From: Methyloligella solikamskensis
GTDB lineage: Bacteria; Pseudomonadota; Alphaproteobacteria; Rhizobiales; Methyloligellaceae
Assembly (NCBI RefSeq): GCF_042676065.1
Contig: NZ_JBHTJO010000001.1
Location: 1,612,001 to 1,676,000, forward strand
DNA length: 64,000 nt
Reading direction: 5' to 3'
Part shown: piece by piece, positions 27,264 to 35,834 of the stretch
Layout of the letters: each line of letters starts with the position of its first letter
Numbering within the stretch: the first letter of the stretch is position 1
Notes under the pieces: model-generated
The model's database searches: none
What the model was told of the DNA's origin: nothing
What the model saw: only the letters and a program-made list of their open reading frames with translations
Made by a program: the position numbers and the translations under genes

Positions 27264-28229
27264 ATGACAACACAAGAGAGCTTCGAAACACCGCCGCATC
27301 CCGAGAACGACGCGGGCGAAATGCGATGTGTGGGCGTCGAGATCGAATTCGGGGGGCTGGACGGCCGGCGGACGGCCGTGTTTCTCGCAGACGAGCTCGG
27401 CGGCACGTACCGCCAGACGGACCCGTATGCCTATGAGGTGACGGGCACGCCGCTCGGCGATTTTGAGGTGACCCTCGATACGAGCTACGCCCACTATCAG
27501 AGCAAGTCTCATAAGCTTCTCGACGAGGTGGGATCGAGGCTGGCCAATCTGGTCGGAGCCGCGGCGGAGTTGGTGGTGCCGTACGAGATCGTGACGCCGC
27601 CCGTGCCCATGGACCGGCTGGCGGAGGTCGCTCGGCTGTTGCGGCGCATGGCGGAAAGCGGGGCGAGCGGCACGGAGAAGAGCGTGTTCTTCGCCTTCGG
27701 CCTGCATCTCAATCCGGAGACCCCGTCGCGGAAGGCCGAGGGCATCATGCCCATCGTGAAGGCCTTCGCGCTGCTCAGCCCCTGGCTGTGGCGCAGCATC
27801 GATCCCGATCCGACCCGGCGGCTGTTGCGTTTTGCAGATCCCTACGATCCGACCTATGTGCGTCTGATCGCCGATCCCGACTATCATCCGGATACGGCGC
27901 AGATGATCGACGATTATCTGGCCCACAATCCGAGCCGGAACCACGATCTCGATATGCTTCCGCTGTTCGCCTATCTCGACGAGGCCCGAGTGCGCGCCAG
28001 ACTTCCGAACGAGAAGATCAATGGCCGCCCGACCTTTCACTACCGGTTGCCCGATGCGAAGCTGGGGGATCCGTCCTGGAGCTTCGCCAAAGAATGGAAC
28101 CGCTGGGTGGCGGTGGAGAGGTTCGCCGCCGATGCCGACCGGCTGGCGGCGGCGGGGCGTGCCTATCTCGCCCGAGCGCACGATGAGGAGAGCTGGGCGG
28201 AAGAGGTCGCCGAGTTCATCGGCTCATGA
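27264..28229 (+). CDS. Amidoligase-family protein (COOH-NH2 ligase, glutamine-synthetase-like)
   Basis: The 321-residue protein starts its core with RCVGVEIEFGGLDG; V-G-x-E-I-E is the metal/ATP-binding strand of the amidoligase (PF12224-like) branch of the glutamine synthetase and carboxylate-amine ligase fold. Later elements are VTLDTSYAHY, ELVVPYEIVTPPVP, FFAFGLHLNPE and KINGRPTFHYRLPDA. Members are predicted to join a carboxylate to an amine on an unknown small molecule or peptide. It heads a cassette with a class I glutamine amidotransferase-like gene 40 bases downstream. ATG 27264 has no clear Shine-Dalgarno; ATG 27321 is an alternative. Confidence 0.8.
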   Translation: MTTQESFETPPHPENDAGEMRCVGVEIEFGGLDGRRTAVFLADELGGTYRQTDPYAYEVTGTPLGDFEVTLDTSYAHYQSKSHKLLDEVGSRLANLVGAAAELVVPYEIVTPPVPMDRLAEVARLLRRMAESGASGTEKSVFFAFGLHLNPETPSRKAEGIMPIVKAFALLSPWLWRSIDPDPTRRLLRFADPYDPTYVRLIADPDYHPDTAQMIDDYLAHNPSRNHDLDMLPLFAYLDEARVRARLPNEKINGRPTFHYRLPDAKLGDPSWSFAKEWNRWVAVERFAADADRLAAAGRAYLARAHDEESWAEEVAEFIGS

Positions 28230-28269
28230 CCGCCAAACATGTGAACCCCGGACATAAGAACCCGGAGAT

Positions 28270-29001
28270 ATGAAACCCAGAATCGGAGTCACAAGCTCAG
28301 CCCGCGGCGGCTGGCGCAGCTTCATGATGCATCGTCTGGCTCTGTGGCGGGCCGGCGCCAAGGCCGTGCGTCTGGTCGCGGGGCGCGGCACCCCCACGGA
28401 CGACCTCGACGGCGTCATCATTGGCGGCGGCGACGATATCGGCGCGGAGTTCTATGGCGGCGCGATGCTGCCCGACGTGCGTATAGACCCAGAGCGGGAC
28501 GAGCTCGAATTCGAGCTCCTGGAGAAGACGTTGCCGACGGATCTGCCTATCTTAGGAATCTGCCGCGGTGCGCAGGCGATCAATATCGCGCTGGGCGGCA
28601 CGCTTTATACCGACATACACGAGGTGTACGAGGAGGCGCCGAAGATGCGCACCGTGCTGCCCCGTAAACGGGTGATCATCCTGGAAGGGAGCCGGCTGCA
28701 CGAGATCCTCGATTGCTCGCCCTGCAAGGTGAACGCCTTGCACCATCAATCGATCGACAAGCTCGGAGAAGGGCTGAAGGTGGTGGGCCGCGATCAGGTC
28801 GGCATCGTCCAGGCTGTCGAGGGGGAGGCCGACCGTTTCCTGGTGGGCGTCCAGTGGCACCCGGAGCTTCTCTTCTATGCCAAGGCGCAGCAGCGGCTGT
28901 TCCGAGCGCTCGTGGAGAGCGCGCGGGCGCGTATGCGCGGCGAGACGGTGTTCGCCGAGGGCGCGCCGGGTATCGACTGCGCTGACGGGAAGGGCGCATG
29001 A
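28270..29001 (+). CDS. Class I glutamine amidotransferase-like hydrolase (PuuD-like)
   Basis: The 243-residue protein resembles gamma-glutamyl-gamma-aminobutyrate hydrolases. The nucleophile elbow is GICRGAQAINIALGG (Cys98), and the dyad His and Glu are in QWHPE (197-199). Upstream is the Gly-rich VIIGGGDDI. Members hydrolyse gamma-glutamyl amides. Next to an amidoligase it may remove or supply a gamma-glutamyl or ammonia group. Its ATG has GGAG upstream, and its stop overlaps the next start as ATGA, so translation is coupled. Confidence 0.88.
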   Translation: MKPRIGVTSSARGGWRSFMMHRLALWRAGAKAVRLVAGRGTPTDDLDGVIIGGGDDIGAEFYGGAMLPDVRIDPERDELEFELLEKTLPTDLPILGICRGAQAINIALGGTLYTDIHEVYEEAPKMRTVLPRKRVIILEGSRLHEILDCSPCKVNALHHQSIDKLGEGLKVVGRDQVGIVQAVEGEADRFLVGVQWHPELLFYAKAQQRLFRALVESARARMRGETVFAEGAPGIDCADGKGA

Positions 29002-29759
29002 CGGAGCCCGATCAGCCGTCCGAGGAGGCCGGTGGACCGTCCCGCCAGACCCTTTCGCGCTTCAAGCTCGCCCTGGGTGCTGGGGTCTTCGTTCTGCTGG
29101 TCGCGGGAGCCTATGTCTTCCGGGGCGACATCACCTTGCCGACGGAAGACGAGATCAAGTCGCTCCTCGACAGCATCGGCATCTGGGGGCCGATCGCCAT
29201 TATCGGGTTCCGCTGTTTGGCGGCGGTGCTTGCCGTGGTGCCGAGCTCGGTGGTCGTGATCGCGGCGGGTGCCGCCTTCGGACCCCTGCTGGGTACGCTC
29301 TATATCCTGATTGGGGCGGAGCTCGGCGCCGCCATCGGGTTTCTGATCGGCCGGGCGCTGGGCCGCGATTTCGTCGAGGAGCGCGGCTGGATCTCGGCGC
29401 TTGAGCGCACGAAGGTCGGCTCCTGGCTGTTGGCGTCCGATGCGAGCCAGAACCGGCTGACGTTGGCGGTGCTCTATTGCCGGCTCCTGCCGGGTCTCAA
29501 TCTGGATGGCGTGAGCTATGTGGCGGGTGTCACGCCGCTGACCATGTGGCGCTTCCTGCTGGGCAGCCTCGGTGGCTTGCTGCCCTACACCTTGCTGCTC
29601 GCCTATTTCGGCGACGGGCTCATGGAGATGGACCCCGGCCAGATCGCCATCGCGCTGGGCACGCTCGCCTGCATCATCGCGGCGCCCTTCGTTTGGAAGG
29701 GCATCGCGCGACACAGGAGACGGAAAGGAGAAGGCGCACCGGCGGGGCCGGGCGCCTGA
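28998..29759 (+). CDS. TVP38/TMEM64-family (DedA-like, VTT) membrane protein
   Basis: The 253-residue protein has a cytoplasmic tail, a first helix (LALGAGVFVLLVAGAYVF) and the VTT domain. The diagnostic region includes VVIAAGAAFGPLLGTLYILIGAELGAAIGFLIGRALGR and the re-entrant RLLPGLNLDGVSYVAGVTPLTMWRFLLGS. VTT proteins act as lipid scramblases or transporters in some organisms; the role here is unknown. It is the third gene of the amidoligase cassette, starting inside the preceding stop codon, so a role in moving or anchoring the cassette's product is conceivable. Confidence 0.88.
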   Translation: MTEPDQPSEEAGGPSRQTLSRFKLALGAGVFVLLVAGAYVFRGDITLPTEDEIKSLLDSIGIWGPIAIIGFRCLAAVLAVVPSSVVVIAAGAAFGPLLGTLYILIGAELGAAIGFLIGRALGRDFVEERGWISALERTKVGSWLLASDASQNRLTLAVLYCRLLPGLNLDGVSYVAGVTPLTMWRFLLGSLGGLLPYTLLLAYFGDGLMEMDPGQIAIALGTLACIIAAPFVWKGIARHRRRKGEGAPAGPGA

Positions 29760-29779
29760 AAAGTCCTTTCGCGCCTACG

Positions 29780-30259
29780 CTACTTGGTGAAGTCGACGTC
29801 GCCGCGGGATTTCAGATCGAGCTTGGCGATGCACTCGTCGATCTCGCCGTCCTGATCGGCGCAGGCCGTCACGTCGTTGAGCAGAAGCTGACCGACCTTG
29901 TCGCAGGTTACGTCGCCGATATCGAACACCTTGAGGCTGGTCTTGTCGGCGGCGAGGGGAGCGGCTTCCACGGCGAGGCGCTTGGCCACGATGCCGTCGG
30001 TGTCGAAGACCACGAGATCGAGCTTCAGGGTCTTGAAGCTGCTGTCGGTCTCGTTCTTGAAGACGAGATAGGTGCGGCAGGCGCTGCCCTGGGTCTCGAC
30101 CTTGTTGAGCTCCATGCTCAGCTTCGCAGCCTCATCGGCTGCCGGCTCGCCGGCCGGCGCGGCGGGATCGCTCTCCTGAGCGGAGGCGCCCATGGGCATG
30201 GCGAACACGCCGCCAAGGGCAATCAAAAGGGTCAGAAGTGCAGCAGGCACAAACTTCAT
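29780..30259 (-). CDS. Small periplasmic protein of unknown function
   Basis: The 159-residue protein has a clear signal peptide (LLTLLIALGGVFAMPMGASAQE), an acidic Ala/Pro-rich linker and a beta-rich domain (LSMELNKVETQGSACRTYLVFKNE, then LKLDLVVFDTDGIVAKRLAVEAAPL). Four Cys in the mature part could form two disulfides. The mature domain looks like the FxxH-type secreted proteins common in alphaproteobacteria, but no function is recognised. It converges with the TVP38-like gene, 20 bases away. Confidence 0.7.
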   Translation of the reverse strand: MKFVPAALLTLLIALGGVFAMPMGASAQESDPAAPAGEPAADEAAKLSMELNKVETQGSACRTYLVFKNETDSSFKTLKLDLVVFDTDGIVAKRLAVEAAPLAADKTSLKVFDIGDVTCDKVGQLLLNDVTACADQDGEIDECIAKLDLKSRGDVDFTK

Positions 30260-30405
30260 CGGACTCTCCTCTTTCGCGTTTCCTCTCGCCGGCCTTCAGG
30301 CTGGCCGGGCGGGTTGTGCACCCGGTCTCCATCCGTTTCTCTATAAGGAGATGCGCCGGATGCCTAGGGGCCGCCGACATTCAATAAAATAGCTGCATAG
30401 ATTTC

Positions 30406-31122
30406 ATGTCGAATATGAAGCTGCCGGACGGGAAACGAATCTACGCCATCGGGGACGTGCATGGCTGTCTGGATCTGCTCGACGGGCTGCTTGCGAAGAT
30501 CGCCGACGACATTGCCGAGCACCCGGAGGCCGACGCGGAGCTGATCTTCCTCGGCGACTATATCGACCGCGGGCCCGACTCCCGGGGCGTGATCGACCGG
30601 CTGACCTCAGGCGAACTCCCGGCACCCGCGACCTTCCTCATGGGCAATCACGAGGAGATGCTGCTCACCTTCCTCGAGCGGCCCGGCGAAGCGCGCCAAT
30701 GGGCGGTGAATGGCGGGGAGGAGACGCTAGCCTCCTACGGCATTCCGCCCGGCGAGCTGCCCCGTCATCCGGAAGCGGCCCGGGACCGGTTTCTCAAGCT
30801 GATGCCCGAGAGCCATCTGCAATTTTACAAGGCACTTCAGCTCTCTATCGTGCGCGGCGGCTATTTCTTCTGCCATGCCGGCGTGCGTCCAGGCGTGGCT
30901 CTCGACCGGCAGGACCGGTTCGATCTCGTCTGGATCCGCGAGCCGTTCCTCACCTATGACGGGGATTTCGGGAAGGTGGTCGTGCATGGGCATACGCCGG
31001 TGAGATCGGTCGAAAGCCTTCCGAACCGCATCGGGGTCGATACGGGCGGTTTCATCTACGGCCGGCTCTCCGCTGTCGTTCTCTCCGGCGACGACAGAGC
31101 CATCATCGACGCCACGCGATAG
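30406..31122 (+). CDS. PPP-family metallophosphatase
   Basis: The 238-residue protein has the PPP metal-site motifs in order: GDVHGCLDLLD, FLGDYIDRGPDSRGV, MGNHEEMLL, then FCHAGVRPG and VHGHTPV. These are all residues needed for a two-metal phosphoesterase of the bacterial PrpA/ApaH-like group that acts on phosphoproteins or nucleotides such as Ap4A. It seems complete. ATG 30406 and ATG 30415 are both possible, with no strong Shine-Dalgarno. A terminator lies about 40 bases after the stop. Confidence 0.92.
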   Translation: MSNMKLPDGKRIYAIGDVHGCLDLLDGLLAKIADDIAEHPEADAELIFLGDYIDRGPDSRGVIDRLTSGELPAPATFLMGNHEEMLLTFLERPGEARQWAVNGGEETLASYGIPPGELPRHPEAARDRFLKLMPESHLQFYKALQLSIVRGGYFFCHAGVRPGVALDRQDRFDLVWIREPFLTYDGDFGKVVVHGHTPVRSVESLPNRIGVDTGGFIYGRLSAVVLSGDDRAIIDATR

Positions 31123-31162
31123 CGGCCCGCAGGAACAGCACATAAAGGACAGGACATATGGA

Positions 31163-31200
31163 AAAGGCCCGGCACCCATTGGGCGCCAGGCCTTTCGCTT
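31163..31200. terminator. Bidirectional terminator-like hairpin
   Basis: AAAGGCCCGGC (31163-31173) pairs with GCCAGGCCTTT (31184-31194), giving a stem with A-rich and T-rich flanks. It lies between the convergent phosphatase gene and the His/Asp-rich secreted-protein gene and could serve both. Confidence 0.6.
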
Positions 31201-31229
31201 CCGCGATTCTATTCTAGGACCGGCGGCGA

Positions 31230-31511
31230 TCAGTCGATGTTGATGTTGGCGCCCGGGACACGGATATTCACGTCCTCGTCCCGGTCGTGGTGGTCGCTGT
31301 GATCGTACCGGTCGTGGTCGTGATATTCGCCGTGCTCGTCGTAGCGATCGTGATGATGACGATCCTCGCCCGCATCGACCTCAACGCCGTCGCGGCCGAT
31401 CTCCACATCGGCGGCCGATGCCGTCGACGCCATGGGGAGCACCGCGAAACTGGCGGTGAAAAGGGCTGTGGCCGCGGTGATACCTGTCAGCTTGTGCATG
31501 AGACTGGTCAT
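31230..31511 (-). CDS. Small secreted His/Asp-rich peptide
   Basis: The 93-residue protein has a signal peptide (AATALFTASFAVLPMASTASA) and a mature part of about 60 residues built from Asp, His, Tyr and Arg runs (DRHHHDRYDEHGEYHDHDR), ending in the hydrophobic VNIRVPGANINID. Around a dozen His lie in about 30 residues, so it may bind Zn, Ni or Cu in the periplasm; this is inference from composition. No family is recognised. It is monocistronic, with a hairpin beyond its stop. Confidence 0.65.
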   Translation of the reverse strand: MTSLMHKLTGITAATALFTASFAVLPMASTASAADVEIGRDGVEVDAGEDRHHHDRYDEHGEYHDHDRYDHSDHHDRDEDVNIRVPGANINID

Positions 31512-31760
31512 TAACGTCGCCTTTCTGTCGGTTCGGTGGGCATAACTAACGGGTCGAGGCGGGAGTTCCGGGGGCCGCCGGAGACCGATCTCAATGCCTG
31601 CGTTTAAGCCTGAAATTGCAACCGATAGGGGCGACGTGAGGCTGAAAACAAAGACTTTTCAGCGTATTTATCCCGATCAATTACACGCAACCGTTTAGCG
31701 GAATAGCAAGGTTGTCGTCCTAACTTTCTCGAAAATGCAGGGAAGGTTCGGAGAAGTCTT

Positions 31761-33506
31761 GTGTCCGCCCGGATTTTGGTGATCGACGACGATCCGTTGA
31801 TGACGGATGTCGCCAGTGCTGCGCTTAGTGCGAAGGGCTTCTCGGTCGACCAGGCCGAGAGCTGCCTGTCGGCCATCGATCTCATCAAGAAGAACGATTA
31901 CGAGCTGGCGCTGATCGATTATCAGATGCCCGATATTGACGGGCTGACCTCGGCCCGGCTGCTGCAGTCCCTGACCGCGGAGACCCATGTCCCGCGGCTT
32001 GTCGCCCTTACCGGCAATATCGAAAAGCTCAGAGCCCAGAAGGGCGCCGAAGACGCCTTCTACGACGTGCTGGAGAAGCCGATCTCGCCAGCGGACATCG
32101 TGCGCTACGTGCAGCGGACGCTTGGCGAGACGGATCGCGGGCGGCTTGCCAACCTGGCGCGCAGCCTCTGGGAGCAGCGAGGTTTCAAGACGGCGCCGCG
32201 GGCCATCACGGTGCCGGTGCCGACCCGCGACCAGTCCACGGCGCTCAGCCTGTTTTTCCAGCCGGCGGAAGACGGTGAGGCCGATTGCATCGTACTCACC
32301 AAGGAAAGCGGCGTTTCCGAGCTGGAGCGGCTGCGCTTGCACGACGGAAATCACGTGCTTCCCGTGGTGGATCTCACGGGCAAGGTGCGGCTGGTCTCCG
32401 ATGTGGCCCTGAATGCCGCGGCACCTGAGGACTGGGCGGAGACCGCCGATGCGGTGGCGAAGTTCGCCCGCAACCGTTTCCGGCTGGAGGACCGCTTCAA
32501 ACGCGCAGAAAACCTCAAGGACCAGCTTCTCGCCTATCTCTACGTGTCGGAACGGGATTTCGCGCCCGACTACGATCCGTCCCATCCGGCTTGCATCAGT
32601 TATCCCGGCGGATTTCCGCAGACCGCGGTGGCGGCGGCGGAGGACCTGGTGATCCAGGGGCTGCTCTCCAGCCGCTTCGCCGACCGTTTCTATGTCTGCG
32701 GCGCCTGCCAGTCGAAGCGGCTGTCGGTGCGGGAGGAATGCCCTGGATGCCGCTCCGCCGATATCGAGGAAAGCGAGCTGATCCATCACTTCCGCTGCGC
32801 TTACCAGGCGCCGGAAGAGGCGTTCCGCTCCGGGGCGCAGCTGGTCTGCCCGAAATGCAAGAGCGCGCTGCGCCATTACGGTCACGACTACGACCGGCCG
32901 GGCAAGGTGTTCGTCTGCGGCTCCTGCGGGGCGTGGAATTCCGAGCCGGCCGTGGGCTTTATTTGCATGGATTGCGGCACCCATAGCGATGCCGAGGCGA
33001 TCTCGCGCCAGGACGTTCACGCCTATTCCCTGACGGCCAAGGCGCGCCAGATGCTGACCGGCAACGCGCGGACCTTGCGGATTGAGACGGCGCCCGCGGC
33101 CAATGGGCAAACACCGGGGAGTGGGGAGGGGGACGTGCCGCCGCTTCCCGAAGAGCTCATCCGCGTCCTGCACGGGTCGGGACTTGATCCGGAGTCGGAG
33201 CGGGAAATCTTTCAGGTGGTGGAGGTCTTCTACGGGGCCGAACCCGGAATCGTAGCTCAGAGCGGGTACCCGGTCTTCGCAAAGCTGCGGCGGCTCTTCC
33301 TGGAGAACCTCTCCAACCTGCTGGCCGATTACGGCCGCGTGGTGCCAGGCGAACGGCGGGACTATCTGGTGCTTGCCGACGACGACGCCGCGAGCCTGGA
33401 AGCCTTTCTGACCAGAGCCTTCGCTCATTCGGAAGAGACTTTGGTCGAATCCCTGCGACCCGAATACCGGCTGGTGCCGCGACAGGAGATCGTTGCGGCG
33501 TCATGA
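31761..33506 (+). CDS. Response regulator with zinc-ribbon TackOD1-type output domain
   Basis: The 581-residue protein starts with a receiver (1-120): acidic pair IDDDP, phosphoacceptor Asp53 in ALIDYQMPD, and the switch residues LVALTG and LEKP. A middle region ends in two zinc ribbons (~313-330, CGACQ and ECPGC) and a second ribbon block (~345-400) with QLVCPKCKSALRHYGHDYD, then FVCGSCG and FICMDCG. The latter resembles the TackOD1 output domain known from archaeal and bacterial receivers. The C-terminal ~130 residues are unassigned. GTG 31761 follows GGAGAAG. It overlaps the glycosyltransferase gene by four bases and is the first gene of a four-gene operon. Confidence 0.75.
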   Translation: MSARILVIDDDPLMTDVASAALSAKGFSVDQAESCLSAIDLIKKNDYELALIDYQMPDIDGLTSARLLQSLTAETHVPRLVALTGNIEKLRAQKGAEDAFYDVLEKPISPADIVRYVQRTLGETDRGRLANLARSLWEQRGFKTAPRAITVPVPTRDQSTALSLFFQPAEDGEADCIVLTKESGVSELERLRLHDGNHVLPVVDLTGKVRLVSDVALNAAAPEDWAETADAVAKFARNRFRLEDRFKRAENLKDQLLAYLYVSERDFAPDYDPSHPACISYPGGFPQTAVAAAEDLVIQGLLSSRFADRFYVCGACQSKRLSVREECPGCRSADIEESELIHHFRCAYQAPEEAFRSGAQLVCPKCKSALRHYGHDYDRPGKVFVCGSCGAWNSEPAVGFICMDCGTHSDAEAISRQDVHAYSLTAKARQMLTGNARTLRIETAPAANGQTPGSGEGDVPPLPEELIRVLHGSGLDPESEREIFQVVEVFYGAEPGIVAQSGYPVFAKLRRLFLENLSNLLADYGRVVPGERRDYLVLADDDAASLEAFLTRAFAHSEETLVESLRPEYRLVPRQEIVAAS

Positions 33507-34792
33507 GCGATATCGAATTCGGCCTTTCCATCATCACCGGGCAGAGCGGCCAGAGCCTCTTCGTGGTCTTCTGGTACTTCCTGCTGTTCGAGTTGCCGCG
33601 CTATGGCATCGCCTTCGTCGCGGTGAGCGTGGCGCCCCTTGCGGTGAAGCTTCTGCCGTCGCCGCGGAGTGCAGCGCCGCGTGTGGCGGCCTTCGACCGG
33701 CGAAGCGTCACAGCAATCGTGGCGGGCCACAACGAGGCCGACGTGATCGAGCGCTGCGTACGCTCGCTCCATGAGCAGTCTTTGCCGCCGCTCGAAATCA
33801 TCGTGGTCAGCGACGGATCGCGCGATGAGATGGCGGAGATCTCCGCGCGTCTCGTTCGCGAAGGACTGCTGACCCGGGCGCTCTCCACGGATATGCGCGG
33901 GGGCAAGTCGGCGGCCATGAATCTCGCCATCGCGGCCAGCCGCGGGGACATCATCGTCAATGCCGATGCGGATTGCTCCTACGACCGGTTCGCGCTCGCC
34001 AATATCGTGGAGCCCTTCGCCGATCCCACAGTGGGTGGCGTCTCTGGCGATATCGTGCCGCGCAACGGCGATGCGAGCCTCACCGCCAAGATGCAGGCGA
34101 TCGAATATCTGCTGACCATCTCCATCGGCAAGCTGGTGGGCAATGCCACGGAGCAGGTGGTGTGTATTTCCGGCGCCTTCAGCGCTTTTCGCCGCGACGC
34201 CCTGGACGACGTCGCGGGATTCGACGTGGGCGGCGGCGAGGATCTCGATATCACCATGCGTCTGCGTGAGAAGGGCTGGCGCGTGGTCTTCGCCGGCGAG
34301 GCGATCTGCTACACCGACGTGCCGGTGAAGACCTGGACCCTGATCCGCCAGCGGCTTCGCTGGGAGCGGGATTCGATCTGGATCCGGTATCGCAAGCATC
34401 GCCGGTTGTTGATCCCGTCATGGTCGGGCTTCCGCATGCTCGAAGCCTTCCATCAGTGGGACTTCCTGATCTTCGGCGTCCTGGCGGCGGTGATCTTTCC
34501 GATCTATCTGGTCTGGCTGTTCGGCCAGTACGGCGCGGTCGCTATCCCGATCCTGATCGCCATGCAGCTCGCCATGATGGCGGGCGACTTCATTCTGCTG
34601 GCCATGGCCGATCTGGTGACCGGTCGGCCGGTCTTCGCTCAGAACGCCGTCTATATGCCGGCCTACTCCATCTACACCGGCTACTTCATGCGCTTCGTGC
34701 GGCTCTACGCCTATTTCGAAGAAGTCTTCCTGTTCGGCTCCCGGCGCGACAACTACGTGCCGGCCAAAGTGCGCGCCGTGCGCCCGTGGTGA
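33503..34792 (+). CDS. Membrane-bound family 2 glycosyltransferase (processive type)
   Basis: The 429-residue protein has an N-terminal membrane segment (SLFVVFWYFLLFELPRYGIAFVAVSV) and a GT2 domain (~68-310): VTAIVAGHNEADVIERCVRSL, DMRGGKSAAMN, the DXD-type NADADCSYD, the acceptor GGGEDLDITMRLREKGW and the QxxRW-like IRQRLRWERDS. Several C-terminal helices follow. That arrangement is typical of NAG- or hexose-polymerising enzymes such as PgaC or cellulose synthase relatives. The gene starts at ATGA inside the regulator's stop, and a HlyD-like gene follows within five bases, so polymer synthesis and export is the likely job. Confidence 0.9.
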   Translation: MSDIEFGLSIITGQSGQSLFVVFWYFLLFELPRYGIAFVAVSVAPLAVKLLPSPRSAAPRVAAFDRRSVTAIVAGHNEADVIERCVRSLHEQSLPPLEIIVVSDGSRDEMAEISARLVREGLLTRALSTDMRGGKSAAMNLAIAASRGDIIVNADADCSYDRFALANIVEPFADPTVGGVSGDIVPRNGDASLTAKMQAIEYLLTISIGKLVGNATEQVVCISGAFSAFRRDALDDVAGFDVGGGEDLDITMRLREKGWRVVFAGEAICYTDVPVKTWTLIRQRLRWERDSIWIRYRKHRRLLIPSWSGFRMLEAFHQWDFLIFGVLAAVIFPIYLVWLFGQYGAVAIPILIAMQLAMMAGDFILLAMADLVTGRPVFAQNAVYMPAYSIYTGYFMRFVRLYAYFEEVFLFGSRRDNYVPAKVRAVRPW

Positions 34793-34796
34793 CGTC

Positions 34797-35834
34797 ATGC
34801 TGAAGATCCACAAACGTCCAAGCGTCGACAAGCTGGTGAGCGAGCAGCGGGTGGAGTCCGCCTCCTGGGGGCGGCGCATCTATCTGGGGCTGCTCGCGCT
34901 GCTCGGCCTCGTGATCCTGAACTACCTGTTCGGCGACATGGTCTTCCTGCGTGCCGAAGGCATTCTGCTGACGGACCGCGATGCGGTGGCGGCGACCTAT
35001 CCCGGGCAGGTCGTGGCCGTGGAGGTCGCCGAAGGCGAGACAGTGGAGCAGGAGGACGTGCTGGTCCGCATGGAATCGGCGCAGATGGTGCGGGACATTG
35101 CCGAGCTCACGCTTCGGGCGGCCGAGATGAGCGAGCGAAAGGCGCAGCTTCAGGTGAAGCTGGGCGTCGTCTCCTCGCTGCTGCCGATCGCCGAACGTCA
35201 CGTGACGGAGAGCAACGCCACACTCGATGCCTTCGACAAGCTCGACAACAAGGGGCTCGTCTCGAACGCGCGGGTGAATGAGGCGGTGGAGAACAAGTTC
35301 GATGCCGCCGAACGGTTGGCGGAGCTGAAGAGCCAATCGGAGATCCTCGAAACTCAGCTTCCCTCGGTGATGGAGTCCTACGACAGGGCGATCGGTGCCC
35401 TGAACGGTCTTAAGGCGCTCTACGATGATGGCATCGTCCGCGCGGTGCGTGGCGGCACGGTGGGGCCGAAGGTCCCGACCCAAGGCCAGGTGGTCAATTT
35501 CGGCGACGATCTGCTGACGATCTACGGTTCGAAGACCTATGTGCTGGCCTACCTGTCCAACGACTATCTGTTCGAGGTGGAGCCGGGGCAGAAAGTGCGC
35601 GTCAGCAGCGGTGCCCAGGCCGTCGACGGACGCATCGATGCGGTGCTCGGCGTGGCCGATACCCTGCCGCCGGAATTTCAGAATCTCTTCAAACCGCGGG
35701 ATCGCGGGCGCCTGGTGCGGATCGCCCTGGACGGGGAAGGTTTCGCTGTCGCCCAAAAGGTGGAGGTGCGGGGCTGTTGGCTGATCTGCCAGGGGCGTGA
35801 GTGGCTGATGTCGGAGCGGGGTGAGGCGCAATGA
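34797..35834 (+). CDS. HlyD/Alg44-like periplasmic adaptor protein
   Basis: The 345-residue protein has one N-terminal membrane helix (IYLGLLALLGLVILNYLF), a first barrel strand pair around DRDAVAATYPGQVVAVEVAEGETVEQEDVLVRM (lipoyl-like half-motif), a long helical hairpin (~105-200) and a second lipoyl/beta region (GGTVGPKVPTQGQVVNFGDDLLTIYGSKTYVLAYLSNDY). This is the membrane-fusion topology seen in HlyD, EmrA and alginate Alg44. Beside a polymerising GT2 it most likely links the inner-membrane synthase to an envelope channel. Its stop overlaps the next start as ATGA. Confidence 0.85.
   Translation: MLKIHKRPSVDKLVSEQRVESASWGRRIYLGLLALLGLVILNYLFGDMVFLRAEGILLTDRDAVAATYPGQVVAVEVAEGETVEQEDVLVRMESAQMVRDIAELTLRAAEMSERKAQLQVKLGVVSSLLPIAERHVTESNATLDAFDKLDNKGLVSNARVNEAVENKFDAAERLAELKSQSEILETQLPSVMESYDRAIGALNGLKALYDDGIVRAVRGGTVGPKVPTQGQVVNFGDDLLTIYGSKTYVLAYLSNDYLFEVEPGQKVRVSSGAQAVDGRIDAVLGVADTLPPEFQNLFKPRDRGRLVRIALDGEGFAVAQKVEVRGCWLICQGREWLMSERGEAQ

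Noticed and set aside
31695..33428. 577-codon minus-strand frame across the response regulator
   Set aside because: Antisense shadow of the plus-strand gene with receiver and zinc-ribbon motifs.
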